In this document: piece by piece, positions 20,305-32,761 of the stretch
Layout of the letters: every line of letters begins with the position of its first letter
Numbering within the stretch: the first letter of the stretch is position 1
Assembly: GCA_018136815.1 (NCBI GenBank)
Contig: CM030938.1
Location: 3,139,289-3,203,288, forward strand
Length of the DNA: 64,000 bases
Origin: Isochrysis galbana
Taxonomy: Eukaryota > Haptophyta > Isochrysidales > Isochrysidaceae
Direction: 5' to 3'
Notes under the pieces: generated by a model
What the model was told of the DNA's origin: nothing
The model's database searches: none
Seen by the model: the letters and a program-made list of their open reading frames with translations, nothing else
Position numbers and translations under genes: made by a program

Positions 20305-22010
20305 ATGCCCTCACGCAGCCCCAGCCAAGAGCAGAGCCCCACACGTGAGCGGCGGCCAGTGGTGACTGACGATCAGCTTGCCGCCAGGCTGGACGCGCGG
20401 CGCAAAGAGCTGGCGGCGCAGCGCGAGGCATCAGTTGGCCTCCTTCTCAGCCCGATCCGCACACTCTCGCTCTTTGGACGCGCACTCATCGAGTTTGCAC
20501 TCACAACGCTCACGAGGCTCGCCATCAGCCCGCCTGCGCTCTACCTGCTCTATCCCCTATTGCTCGGCTGGCTGTTCACCCACCTCGCGGCACCGGAGCT
20601 TTACGTGCCGCCAACGTGCATTGCGGGCACTGGAGTCGCCACCGCTGCCGCTGGAGGCGGTTTCCTCTTCTTGCCCTCACTCTATGCGTATGAGTTAGCG
20701 TGGTGGCTCATTCTCGGCATCCTCTCGTCCATTGGCTTTGGCTCCGGGCTCCACTCGGGGATCATGTTCCTCTGGCCGTTCGTGATGCGCATCGTCGCAG
20801 AGGTAGAGGTCCACCAGTCTACACGTTTCAACACCATCTACAACCATCCCTGCCTCTTCGAGCCATACGGGACACACGGCGACGGCACTGACACCTTCTT
20901 CAACAAGTTGCTCCTCGTTTGGCCTGCGGTCATTGTCTGGGGCGCAGGCACCGCCATAGGCGAGCTCCCCCCCTACTTCGTCACGCGTGCCGCCAAGCGC
21001 GCTGGCAAGCGGGCGGGAGAGTTTGATGCTGAGCTCGAGGAGGCCATGACGAAAAGCGACCTGATTTCGCGCGTCAAGGTGTGGACCATTGACTTCACGC
21101 GCCGCAATGGATTCCTCGGAATATTCCTGCTTGCTTCGTGGCCAAACGCCGCCTTCGACATGTGTGGGATGGCGTGCGGCTGGCTCGAGATGCCGTTCTG
21201 GACATTCTTTGGCGCTACTCTGCTCGGCAAGTCCCTCGTAAAGACGACGCTGCAATCCGCGGTCTGCATCTGGCTCTTCTCGCCGTCCACGTTCTCGACA
21301 ATTGTGCATGGGCTTGAGAACGTCGAGGCGTTGCTACCCGTACCCATGCGCGCCGGGCTGGGAGCCAAAGCCGCCGTTGTGCGGCAGACAATCATGCGCA
21401 CGTTCGAGATGCAAAATCGACTCACGCTCGATGAGCTCTTCGGCAACATGAAGAGCTTGAGCGAGAGCGCGCTCACCAGTAAGTATTGCGCTGTCGCGAC
21501 GCAGTGTGGCGTCCACAAGGGCGGGCGGTGGAGTGACGAGGACGCTCTGAAGAAGGTCGAGGCCGTTGTGCGACGCGTTTTCTCCGCACTGGACACAGAC
21601 CGCGATGGAAGACTGACTCAGATCGAGCTTGCGGCGGCTGTCTCGAGCACCGACGGAAGGCTGTCCTTGGGCTCACTCGACCCAGGCTCAGGAGGGCTCC
21701 TCTCACCCGGAAACCTCTGGAATGGTTTCATTGCATGCCTTTGCCTATTCTTTGTTCTGACCATCATCGATCAGGTGGCCAGCTCCAAGCAGGTACGACG
21801 ACCCTGCCTCGTTGTTGATATTTTTCGCACCTTGCCGTTGCCGCTGCTCCTTGGGCGGCGCATCGGGTCTTGTGCTCAGCATCTCTTCCATGCGACTATG
21901 CCCACTTCCCTTCATATCCCCCTGTGCAGGCCAACTTGGACGAGGTTCAACTTGCCGAACTCGAGGTGAAACTTCGTGGAAGTGAGCCCGAAAGCAAGAA
22001 AGAGTCTTGA
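20305..22010 (+). CDS. VMP1-like: VMP1-like ER membrane protein with C-terminal EF-hand, two exons
   Basis: Exon 1 is 20305-21792 and exon 2 is 21930-22010; the intron is 137 bp, GT-AG and in frame. The product is 522 residues, against about 400 in animals. Residues of about 60-390 match the VMP1/DedA-type family: a GFGSGLHSG motif, GTAIGELPPYF with its conserved Glu and Pro-Pro, SWPNAAFDMCG, and FWTFFGATLLGKS, with several hydrophobic spans between. VMP1 proteins act in the ER as lipid scramblases needed for autophagosome formation and ER contact sites; this function is transferred from the family. Residues 430-441 are a complete EF-hand calcium loop (D430, D432, D434, G435, E441 in DTDRDGRLTQIE), followed by a further hydrophobic segment at about 475-490 and a charged tail from exon 2. 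The EF-hand is not part of the usual VMP1 architecture as I know it. I chose the ATG just after the pyrimidine tract. Confidence 0.87.
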
Positions 22011-23192
22011 CGCATCGAACACTGGTACGGTGTGCGCTCGCCAATGCGCCCACTGGCTAGCTTATCGAGTCGACTGCACGGTACGAAGCGACGTTGGCCG
22101 CCGGACTCCGCAGCAGAATGGCAAGCCGCGAGGTTGGGTGTGACGCAAGACGAGCGTGCGGCATGGGTGGACGATGCCAGTAGGAGTATCTTGTGATGAT
22201 GCGTGCCCAATCCAGCCGTGTCCTTTTCGGGTTGGTGCCTTGGAGCGCGGATGGGGCGAGGGACGAGGACATGCTCACTGGCACGTCGTGCACTGATGAC
22301 ACGCCGTGCGCAAGAAAGCTCCATGCAAGAAGCCCCGAGGCTGCGCACGAAGGGCACGCTGCACATGCATTGGCATGATGTGCGCAGGTGCTGAATTCGG
22401 CGTATGTACGTCGTAAATAAAGCGTGTGCCACTCATTTTGATCGTGGGTGGCTTGCCTGGGATGAGCTCAATTAGCAATTAGAGGGCTGCCCGTCAAAAC
22501 GTAAGGGAGCCCCACGGGTCAGAATCATGATAGAGATCCTTGAAAAACTTTATACTACTAATATTCTTACCGCACACGCGGCTCTGGACCTACTACTTTC
22601 TACTTTCAGCCGCAGCAAGCGTACTACGTACTACACCCCCACTCCCCCGGCCCTTGCCCCCTCTCCCTCTGCACCATCGGGCGACTCCCCCCCCCCCCCC
22701 CCATGCTGATTTGTTGCCCCCTTCCTCTTACGGGGGGGGGGGGGGGGAATGCTCTCCACTAGAAGTTATACCTTGTTCATGGAGGTATCGGTATCGGTCA
22801 AAAAAATAACCGAACCTGAGGTCGCAACCAGCAACCTTTTGAGGTCGTCGGGTCGGCCCGCCCGCGCGTGGAGCGTGAGTGTAAGGCGGTACCGCTTACC
22901 ACGACGGTGTAGGGGCCCGGACCTGAGGCCTTCCCTGTGGGAGGTGTGCGGCTGGTGCTAGGGATGGCTATGGGAGAGTGTGAGGCGACGTGCAAGCTGC
23001 AGCTTGGCTCGCTGGCTCGCCAGCTTGTCTTGTGGTGTCAAGCAGTTTGCGTCGGTGCTGTCTACGGCTGACGGCACGTGCTCACATGCTGAGGCTCGGG
23101 TCGTGGGGATGTCTGATGTCTCCACGCGGGCGCTTTGGCGACATCGGGGTATCCATGCGCAGGCTGCCAGCTAGTGGTCTCTTCTCGCCTTC
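22011..23192. other. Downstream region and contig end, no gene recognised
   Basis: An AATAAA at 22416 could be a poly(A) signal for the gene upstream. A pair of opposed homopolymers (C16 near 22690, G16 near 22735) surrounds about 40 bases. Short frames on both strands are compositionally biased. Nothing here resembles the retroelement that begins immediately after the gap at 23193. Confidence 0.4.
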
Positions 23193-23292
23193 NNNNNNNN
23201 NNNNNNNNNNNNNNNNNNNNNNNNNNNNNNNNNNNNNNNNNNNNNNNNNNNNNNNNNNNNNNNNNNNNNNNNNNNNNNNNNNNNNNNNNNNN
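23193..23292. other. Assembly gap (100 N)
   Basis: 100 N. To its left is host-type sequence. To its right, the sequence starts in the middle of a retroelement (gag-pol linker), without a 5' LTR or gag. This is the suspected wrong join. Confidence 0.99.
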
Positions 23293-26200
23293 TAAGACCT
23301 CACGGTCTGCGAAAATCCAGCCGCCGCAGGCCCAATCCAACCTTCAATCTCTCAAATCAAATTTCGCATGTCCGAGCCACAAAACGTCTCCGAGTACGAG
23401 TACGAGTCCAAGTCACGTTCAGAATTACCCCTCTTCGTCCTACGCCACCGCGAGCCATCTACGAGTCTGAGCCCAGTCCAGTCATCACCGGTATCACCAG
23501 TCTCCATCGCTACGACGATGGAGGCGCAGTTCTCCGGTTCCTCCCACTTTCTTTCGAGTCCGAGTCCAAGCCTGTTTTGAGCAAACCCGTTCTGAGCATC
23601 CGAGTCCGAGTCCGAGTCCGAGTTTACAACGTCACCGAGTCCTACCACGCGGTCGACCGCAGGATTAACGGAGCTCCAGCCACCCACTGAGCCTCTGACG
23701 ACCACTCCTTCCGGGAGTGTTCACCTTCGGTCTCGCGCCCGAGTCTGAGTCATTTGGAACTCCGGTCACGTCCAGAATTCAACCATACCCGAGCCCCGTT
23801 TCACGAGCCACCGCGTATCGAGTCCAAACACAACTGACGCCGAAGCCCTCGACGACACCACTGTGTCCTTGTCCAAGCCACCGTTTCGAGTCTCGCCGCA
23901 GCCGGCCTGCCACTCCAGCAAGCTGCACGCCGCCGAGCCGATCCCTTCCGTTTCCGTTCCGAGTCCGAGTCCAATTGCACAAGACAGTGCATCCCGAGCC
24001 CGCGTAATCAAGCCCTCACCGAGTCCGAGATTACGGCCGCACCGAGCAACCGGTGCTGGCCACCGTGCCCCTATTTCATCACAAGCGTCCGCTTCGTCCT
24101 CATCGACGGTTGCGACGCCAGGGGCTTCACCTTTGGCGGCCCGTCCGTTCCCATTTCGAAAATTAGCCCTGTTTTGGCGTCCAGCACGCTAGGAACGACG
24201 AGTCCGAGTCCGAGCACAAATCAACGTCACCGCGGAGTCCGCGGTCGACCACCGGCGTTCCCACGCCATCCCATCAGTCAAGAGCCATGGAGAGCTGGCA
24301 CAGCCGTCTCCTAGCCTCTCTCAAGTCGCCGAGTCTTCCGAATTCGAGTCTGAATCCGCCGTAATTTCAGCGGTCCATGCACCCGCTAGCCCGAGCCAAG
24401 TCCTCCGAAGAATGCTTCGCATTGCAGAACGTCTTCGGCCACCACCCACACCAGCCGCTGCCGCAGAGCCACCACCCTGGCTCAGCCTTCCCCGCAGCCG
24501 GCTTCTTCGACAGCCAAGTCCCTTCTTTCCCGGCGCCGACCCCGCCGACGACAGATTGCAACGAAGTCTATGCCTGGCCCGATTCCTCTCCCGACGTGAC
24601 CATGGAGAGTGACCACAACTCCCTTGCACGTCGAGGAACGGCCGCCTCCCAAACCGAGCTTCTACGCCCATTGAGCCAGCCCAACCGAGTCTCTGAGCCA
24701 TGTCCTTCATGTCTCTCACCGGTGGTCTCGCGGCCGCGGCGTCCATCGCCGCAATCCGACACCCCACCTCTCCGAGTTTGTTCGTCATCCCGTCCTCCGA
24801 GCCTGTCTCCACGTCGTCGATATCCGAGTCTACTTCCATTCGTCCTACGTCGCCGCGGCCACCGGTCGCAGCCTGCAAGCACAGCCTGCCTCTCGATACC
24901 ACTGCCAACGCCATCATGCGCGTGGCAGCGATCAATGCGTCCGCGATCCAGTCCTTCGATTCCTCTCAAAACAACTCCGATGTCGGCACCCGCGATGATA
25001 CCCCGTCACCCGCTCTCCACGCTCTCGCCTCTCTTCGTGCACGAGCGAGCGGCTCTGCGGTGGTATTGCCTCGGCACCTGACGGAGGCAGCCCAAGAACT
25101 TCGCCGGCCTCGCAATGGCACCCTAGCCTCGCCTGCCGCCGCGCTACCCAAGCATTTCGATGAGCTTTGCGCCGAGCTCACGAAGATGAATCAACGAGTC
25201 CAAGACGGGCTGACGTCTGGCTGTCACGCACCACGCGTTCTCGTCGTCGCGAGACGAGCGGCGTCGTCTCCTCGATGTTCCTACTCGCCGGAGCTGATGT
25301 GGCTACGTGCGATTTGTATCCTTCCGAGATTGATTACGTGCCCCACTTCCAAGGCGACGCGCTTCATGTCCAAAACCTAGGTTGGGACCTGGTCATCGCC
25401 CACCCGCCCTGCACGTACCTCTCCGCCGTCAGTAGCCAATGGCTTTCACAAGAACCCGGACGTCGTGCCGCTCTTGAGTCGGCCGCCCGCGTCTTCAAGT
25501 CAATGGCCTCCGCCACTGCTCCGTTTGTAGCGGTTGAAAACCCTCGGATGCATGCGGAAGCTCGCCGTTTAGTCGGGGGTTGACCCCGACCCAATTCGTC
25601 CAACCATGGGAGCACGGCACTGGACACCAGAAAGCCACCGGGTTGTACCTCACCAAAGGGCTGCCGCCCCTTCAGCCAACCTGCGTCGTGGATGGCCGTG
25701 AGTCAGCCATGGCTAATCTGTCTCCTTCACCGCACCGTGGCGCTCTGCGCAGCCGCACCTACGTCGGCGTAGCTGGAGCGATGGCGATCCATTGGATGCC
25801 TGTTCTTCTTCGATATTTGAGCCAACAGGGAGACCAGGCATCGACGAAGAAACTGTCCGCGTTGGAGCTACTCGCTTGCGCGCGGCGCAGCCTATTGGAC
25901 CGGCCTTCACTAAGTTCAACGAGGCTACCGCCTACGAGCCGTGGTCGGCTCTTCATCGTTATGAGAGGGGGAGGGAATCTAGTGAAGTTTCTTCCGACCC
26001 CGTTGTTTCCCGTCCAGCTACTCCCGAGACAAACAACCACGAAGACCAAAAAGAAACCCACGATAACTACGACAACGACACGCCACTCTACGCCTCCGAG
26101 TCTACTTTCCACGACCCATTCTCTCCATGGACCGCCCCGCCTCCGGCACGCGCGAGCTCGCCACGTCCGACGACGCCGACGACTCTCCGGAAGCGGCGCC

Positions 26201-29200
26201 AACAATGGCAATCATTCGGAGTGAACGGGGACCAGAAATGGTCCAACGTCACGCTCGAAACCGCTGACGAAATAAGAGCGCAAGCTCTAGCCGGACGAGG
26301 CGCCGTCGAGGAATCCGACCTCGCCGCTGCCGTCCGAGCGCCGATCGAGTTCGTGGAAGCCAAAGGCATCCGCGCCGAAGAGCTAGCCTCATTAGTTCGA
26401 AGACCCAAGACAGAAGCCCAAGCTCGTCTCGAGAAAGACTGGGAAAGGATGTCCGACCACCCGAGGCACCCCACCGACAAGAGAGGCCTGGGATACACTA
26501 GTCCCAAGCTATCACCCTGTACCGCTACCAACGAGGACGACGCCTCTAGGCTCTCTGCCACGATAGCGGCAATCGGAGTACCCGAAGAGACGACGACTAC
26601 TTTGACGACGAATTCACCCGAGCAACCACGCTGTCGACCAACCCCGTCCCCGTCCGACACCATCGCACACGTGACCACGCACCGACCGGAGAGCGTCGTG
26701 GATACCCTACCATCTGCCTACCCAAGGCATTGCCTATATGTTCGAGACCTGATGGTCTGCCGCTCCGGCGAGGCTACCGGCAAAGAAGGAGTAATCTTGG
26801 CCGACTCCGCTCTCACGGTCAACAGCACCCTCGCTGACACCGGAGCTGGCCCGTCGGTCGTGACCACTTCCCTCTTGTCCAGCCTACCCAACGACGCATG
26901 CGTCGAGCGGCTGCCGCAAGCCGTAGTGACACCGCTCCATGGCCCAGACGGCCTACCTCTTATCACGCGAGGCAAGGCTCGGATCGTTTTCTCCGTCGGT
27001 GGATTTCTCTTTCGTCATACGTTCATGGTGATTGAAGGCAACCCGATGCTGCTGCTCGGGAACGACTTCTTAGCTACGCACGCCGCTTCGATTCAGCTCG
27101 CCTCCGACAGCACGGACGGCTCTATCACCCTCGGTGCTCCATCCACGGTGGCTCCTCTTGAGGTTAATGGCAGTCCAAGCCCCGACGCTCCGCCGATCTT
27201 TCGCGTCTCGACGTCACGATAGCGGTGGTCCCTGTCAGCATGACTTGTGCACAGGTCTGTCCGACCTCCGCGAACCCAATCACGACTGACTTCTTCCGAG
27301 GGCCGCAGGCCACGACAACCAGCTAGTCACCGAGCCTCTCTTCAGCACGGCCGATGAGTTTGCCGCCAAAGCGCCGGCATCATGTGGCTCCGAGTACCTC
27401 CTATACACCCACGAACCTATCACGATCCCGGCCTATCATCGGGCAACGTTTCACGTCCGAATTCCACTAGCTCTTCGAGAACACGAAGATTGCGCCATGC
27501 TCGTGGACCGACTACCTACGCGTGAAACGATCGATAGCTCTCCTCTCGTCATCCCTCAAGTAGAGAGGCCGAACTCCAACCACACCATCGCGATTACGGT
27601 GGTCAATACTGACCCCAAACCTCTACATCTTCCGTCGTTCCATCCTGTAGCTTCGTTACAGGTTCGATTCAAGATTCACGCTGGAACTTATCGCCGCGTC
27701 GGTGACGTTAACTCGCCGGATGTGATTGAGTCGCTCGACGAGGACCAATGTAAGCTCCTCGAGGCAGCCAAGATCGACCCCGAAGGCCGTCTCTCGATGC
27801 CCCAACGTGAACAAGTTCGTCGTCTACTAGCCCGACGTATCGCTGCTTTCGCAATTGACCCGACCAACCCGAATCACACTCACGTGATGGAGGTAGAGCT
27901 ACCGCTCAACCCCGGAGCCGAAGCTCACCGCCACGCACCGTCTAGAGTTGGACGAGAGGGTGAGAAGATCATAGAGGACGAAGTTTGCAAGATGGAGTCC
28001 GCGGGTATCATCAGGAAATCAAACTCGTCGTGGGCCTCTCGAGTCGTGCTAGTCACTAAGAAGGATGGCTCCGTACGTTTCTGCGTAGATTATCGCGACG
28101 TCAACTCCAAGCTTCGTCTAGAGGACAGCCCTCTTCCCCTCACGGTAGAAGCCATCGACCGATTGTCGTCCGGCCAAGGCAACCTCGATTCTCTATTCCT
28201 TTGCACCCTGGACCTAGCATCTGGTTTTTGGGGTATACCGATCAAAGAGTCCGATAAACATATCACCGCGTTCACTACTCATCGCGGCAAGTACGAGTTC
28301 AATTACTTGCCTTTTGGTGTTCAATCCGGTCCCTCGTATATGTGCCGCCTCATGGACGCCGTTCTCGGTGGGCTGGCATGGGAGATTTGTATGCCATACT
28401 TGGATGATGTCGGCGCCTGGTCGACAGGCGTAGGTGACTCGCTGCAGGCCAGGGAAGAGTCGTCATTCCAACAAATGTTACACCGTCTTGATCTTGTCTT
28501 GGAACGTCTCATCTGGGCGGGCCTCACTTGCAAGATGTCGAAATGCGTTTTCTTTGCCACCTCGGCTGAATATCTCGGCCACGTTGTTTCGCGTGAAGGT
28601 CTTCGGATGGATCCCAAGAAAGTGGAAGCCGTCTCAAAAATCGACCCTACCCAAATCAACTCGATCGAAGCCGTCCGTTCTTTCCTTGGGCTGTGCTCGT
28701 ACTACCGCCGTTTTATACGTCGTTTTGCGATCCGTGCAGCGCCGTTAACCGCTCTCACGCGGAAAGGGTGCGATGTCCCGGTCGAGTCGCAAACAGAAGC
28801 CTGTCGCCAGGCTATCGAAGATCTCAAGCAAGCTATCTGTGAAGAACCCGTACTCGCACCTCCTCGAGACGACCGTCCTTTCCTCGTTAAGACCGACGGT
28901 GCTAGCAAGCTCGGCATCGCCGGCGTCCTTGCTCAGAAAGACGACGAAGGGAGAGAGCGCGTTGTTGCATACTACGGTCGTAGTTTGAGTCCGGCTGAGC
29001 GCCATTGGACAGTTACTGAAATCGAACTTCTAGCAGCGCTAGAATCGATCCGAAATTGGAGGCCGTATCTTTGGGGTCGCCACTTCACCCTCGTCGTAGA
29101 CCATTCAGCTTTGCGCTGGCTTCACACGATGAAAGATCAAGTCACCGGTGGTCCAGCCTCGCGCCTCATGCGATGGGTCCTAAAGCTAGCCGAATATCGA

Positions 29201-31114
29201 TTCGACGTCGTGCACAAACCTGGAGTCACTCACTGGGACGCCGACGGCTTGTCCCGCTTAGTTGCTCTCGAGCCCGACCACGATCCTCTCCACCACGAGG
29301 AGAGTGAGGTCCATTCTTTCGATTCTTTTGAAATTAACGACATAGTTGCCGCCGCGGTTACTTCATCCACCCTCACTGCTCGCCGCCAACAAGCAAACGA
29401 TAGGCTCGCTCGTCAAGCATCGGAATCTTCGGAGTCGATTACCTCCTCGTATCTCGATGTGGGCGTGCCTCATGCCGACGAATTGCGTCAAGCGCTCTCT
29501 ACCGACGAGTTCGCTAGCTCGATCATTTCTGAACTCGAGTCGATCCTTCCGAAAGCTTCCTCTTCGATCGACTCTAGCTCGTCGTCGAAGAAAAGGTCCC
29601 GATTCCTGCTTCGCGATGGCCTACTCTACTACCGCTCCTCAGAGGCGGAAGAGGCTCCTCTTCGTTTATACATTCCGGAGTCCCTTCGTGACACGTACCT
29701 CCGCGCCTACCATGACCACCTTGGTCACCCAGGTGCGACAAGGATGACTACCCTACTTCGTTCTCGAGTTTACTGGCCTGGCCTATCCGCCTCTGTATCG
29801 GAGTACGTTCGAGAGTGCCATGAATGCACTCTTGGCAAACCGTTACCGCGACCGCTCGCCCATCCATCCGGTCTTTCTATCGGATCCTATCCTTTCGACG
29901 TCGTCTATTGCGATATTCTTTCGATGGCTCCCACCCACGATTTCGTATCCGGCCGCTCCGGTTTTGATAAGCTGATTGTTTTCGTCGATTCTCTCTCTCG
30001 TTGGATTGAAGCTGAGCCTTGCAACGGTAACCCCTCGTCCGCAAAATGTCTGGACGTCTTCATGCGTCTCATCGTATCTCGTTATGGAGTCCCTCGCCAA
30101 CTTCGAACCGACGCCGGCTCGAATCTTTGCTCTCGGTTAGTGGACCTAATTCTCAAAGCGACTGGCACGGACTTGAGCACTACTGAAGCCTATCGCCACG
30201 AAGGCGTAGGGCTAGTGGAAAGAGCTCAACAAACTCTCCTCACGATGACTCGAGTCTCCAATGAAGGCGGCGCCCATTGGGTCGACCACCTTCCGTTTCT
30301 TCTCATGTCTATGCGAGCGACCGCCGGTCGCGTCGTACCCAAGTCACCCGCGGCTATCTTGTTTGGTCGGGAGCTTCGTCTTCCAGCTCAACTTGCTGAC
30401 CCTGCTCCTGTTCTCGAGTTCCTTCCATCTAGGCCTCCGTCCGATGCCGTCATTTACGCCACCGAGCTCAATAAGAAGCTTCTCGAGTCGTGGCGTTCCG
30501 CCCTCGAAAGTACTCAAGAAGCCCAACGCGAATCGATGCGCTCCGCCTCTCAAAAGTCTAAACTCGGTGTCACCTTCAAACCAGGAGACAGAGTTTGTCG
30601 TCGAATCCCTGGCCACGCCAACAAACTTCAATATCTCTACTCCGGTCCCTACCGAGTAGAAGAAGCCATCTCGGCCACTCGCTACCGTCTACGCGATCTC
30701 GAAAATCGTCAAGTCAAGGATGAAGTTCACATTTCCAATCTTCGTCCGTACTTCACCGTCACCGATTCGTCTCCGCTCGCTGAAGATGAGTACTTGGTCG
30801 AAGAGTTACTCGATCGCAAGGGCGATGGAGTTTCATTCAAGTATCTCGTCAAATGGCGCGGCTATCCTCGTTCTGAAGCTACTTGGGAGTCTCGAATTGA
30901 GTTGCTTCGGCGTTGTGCTGATCTAGTTGAGTCGTACGACACCACTTTCGACCGCCGTCCGGTTCAACCCCAAGCTCACTCCGCTGTAGACTCCTCTTCA
31001 AGTCCAAGCTCAAGTTCCCAATCCAATCAAGTTATTCCACGTCGAATTCAAGAGACAAGTCGTACTCCTCCTGATCTGCCTTCGAGTCGTACTCGTTCTC
31101 GTTCACAATCGTAG
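23293..31114 (+). pseudogene. pol: Pol polyprotein with methyltransferase-like domain; frame broken in its first 4 kb as assembled
   Basis: The order of domains equals that of the intact copy at 54520-62172. From 23293 to about 27300 the frame is interrupted by several one- or two-base indels; for example, at about 25250 two bases of the methyltransferase motif-I codons are missing relative to the other copies, and another break is at about 27218. From 27497 to 31114 it is open for 1205 codons and contains the end of the protease-RT linker, reverse transcriptase with YLDD at about 28398, RNase H, integrase and chromodomain. The 3' part looks functional. The breaks cluster towards the contig start, so they may be sequencing errors instead of decay. 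The protease (DTGAG near 26838) lies in the open block 25792-27222. Confidence 0.8.
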
Positions 31115-31371
31115 CGCTAAGTCGACCGGAAGTGGATGATTAGCGTCGCGTCAGCGCCTGACCCAGCGCAACTGCCCGAGCAAAACTCCTGTAAAAGGGA
31201 GAACGTGGTAGGACGTGACGTACGAAATCGGGGGCCGCCGCGCTAAGCTGCCGATTTTGTGCTCGCTTTGGATCCATGGGTTAATCCTCCTCTTCTAGGT
31301 CTCTCGTCTCGTATGGTCAAATGAACTCTTTTGGCTCGACATCGGGAGACGTCTCGATTTAAGTCGGGGGG

Positions 31372-32761
31372 TGTTGTATTCCTGCCCATCTGAAGGCTGT
31401 AGGCATGAATATTCGTGTAAGGTGCGCGCTCACAATTACAATTGAACAGTTCCCCGTGTTGCCACTGACGCACAAGACACACAGATTCGGATTCCCCATG
31501 GTCTCAAGTCCAGGTTTGCAGGTTTTGGTCTCGAAATTTGCGATTCGAATTTTGTTTTTGCTGTTACTATAATTGTTGGCTCGTTTAAGGTAATAAACCG
31601 GCATGACTTCGACTTCTCGTTCTGCAGTCGCTCTGCGAGACTCTCTCTCTCTCTCTCTCTCCGTCCGCCTCTCCTCGGCCGACGGCAAGAAGATTCGTCC
31701 AAAACATTCTCCGGTCCCAAGATATCTCGTGGGGGGTCTCTCCGCGCTCCGCGAGGGAAAGGACGCGATCTCGCTCCGAGATCGGCCTCGCGCCCTCCCA
31801 CGCTGCCCCGCCGTGCCCTCGGTCCCTCGCCCCCCCCCGCGGCAGGTTCTTTCCCTCGGCGTGCCGTCCGTCGCCTCCGGCCGTTATATTAATCCCCCCC
31901 CGCGCGAGGTTCTCTTCTCCCCCGCGCGCGGTTCGTTTCCTCCGGCCGTCGTTGTTCCCCCCTCGCTTCGATTCCTCTCGCGGTTCCTTCGATGATTGCC
32001 TCCATCTCGTCCGTTCTTCTTCGCGATCCTCGCGGAGGGGGCACCGACGTTTAATGTTAGTTTCGTCGCGGTTTCGATGAAAGAAAGGAAGAACGAATGG
32101 CACGCGCCTCGCGCCTCGCGTCTTGTTTCGTCGCCCCTTGCTCGTCGCTTGTCTAGAAGGTCTCTCCGCACATCGCCTTCTCCCCCCGCGCGAGTTTGGA
32201 TCTCTCCTCGACCCTCCGCGTTGGCTTCAGCGGACGAGTTCCACTTTAACGATAGTTCGAACCCTTCGGTGGCGTAGTTATGCGCTCTCTTTCCGTATAT
32301 CTTCGCGCATGACGAGCGATCGCGACTTCAGCCTTCGCCGCGCGGGGAGGGGTTTGTTTATCGTATGATTCCGGAGTGTTTACGTTAGTTTTCTGAGCCC
32401 AAGGACTTTGGTTTTTGGTTTCTTGTGAGTGATTTTTGTAGCAACTTCGTCGAGTCCCACCGTGTTCCCAAGCGAGTCCCCCCGAGTTCCCGAGTCTATA
32501 CCCCGAGTCAACGAGTCAATACAAGTCAAGCACGCGCCTGAGCCACCCCCAGTCGCCTGCCACCACCTCCCACAAGCCTCCTTCCGCACTTCCGCGCCCA
32601 CCGTGCTCCGTGCGTGCGTCGTGCGTCGTGCGTCGATCACCATGCCCGTAGTCAACCCCGAGGAAAGCTCCATGAGCTCCCCACAAGAACCGCGTTCCGC
32701 GCTAGCTGCCGGCGCGCCCTCGCAGGCAATCTCCAAGAGTGAGATCAGCCTTGCTCTGACA
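31372..32761 (+). repeat. Long terminal repeat (3' LTR)
   Basis: 1390 bp, TGTTG...TGACA. It is preceded by the G-rich polypurine tract at 31366-31371 and followed by CGCTC. It appears identical to the reverse complement of 187-1576. It includes the Gag ATG at 32641; read into the flank, this frame continues to a stop at 32848, so an LTR-driven transcript would make a 69-residue Gag-flank fusion. Confidence 0.95.

Larger units (their letters stand above)
23293..32761 (+). mobile_element. Ty3-like LTR retrotransposon, 3' part (pol and 3' LTR)
   Basis: It starts in the linker between gag and pol (equivalent to 41612 in the other element) and runs through pol, the 3' untranslated region, a short G-rich polypurine tract (31366-31371) and the 3' LTR. 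The five bases after the LTR (32762-32766) are CGCTC. Gag and the 5' LTR are absent because the contig begins inside the element. It is distinct from the element at 37240: scattered amino-acid differences occur, and a stretch near 29555-29590 differs by several codons. Confidence 0.92.
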
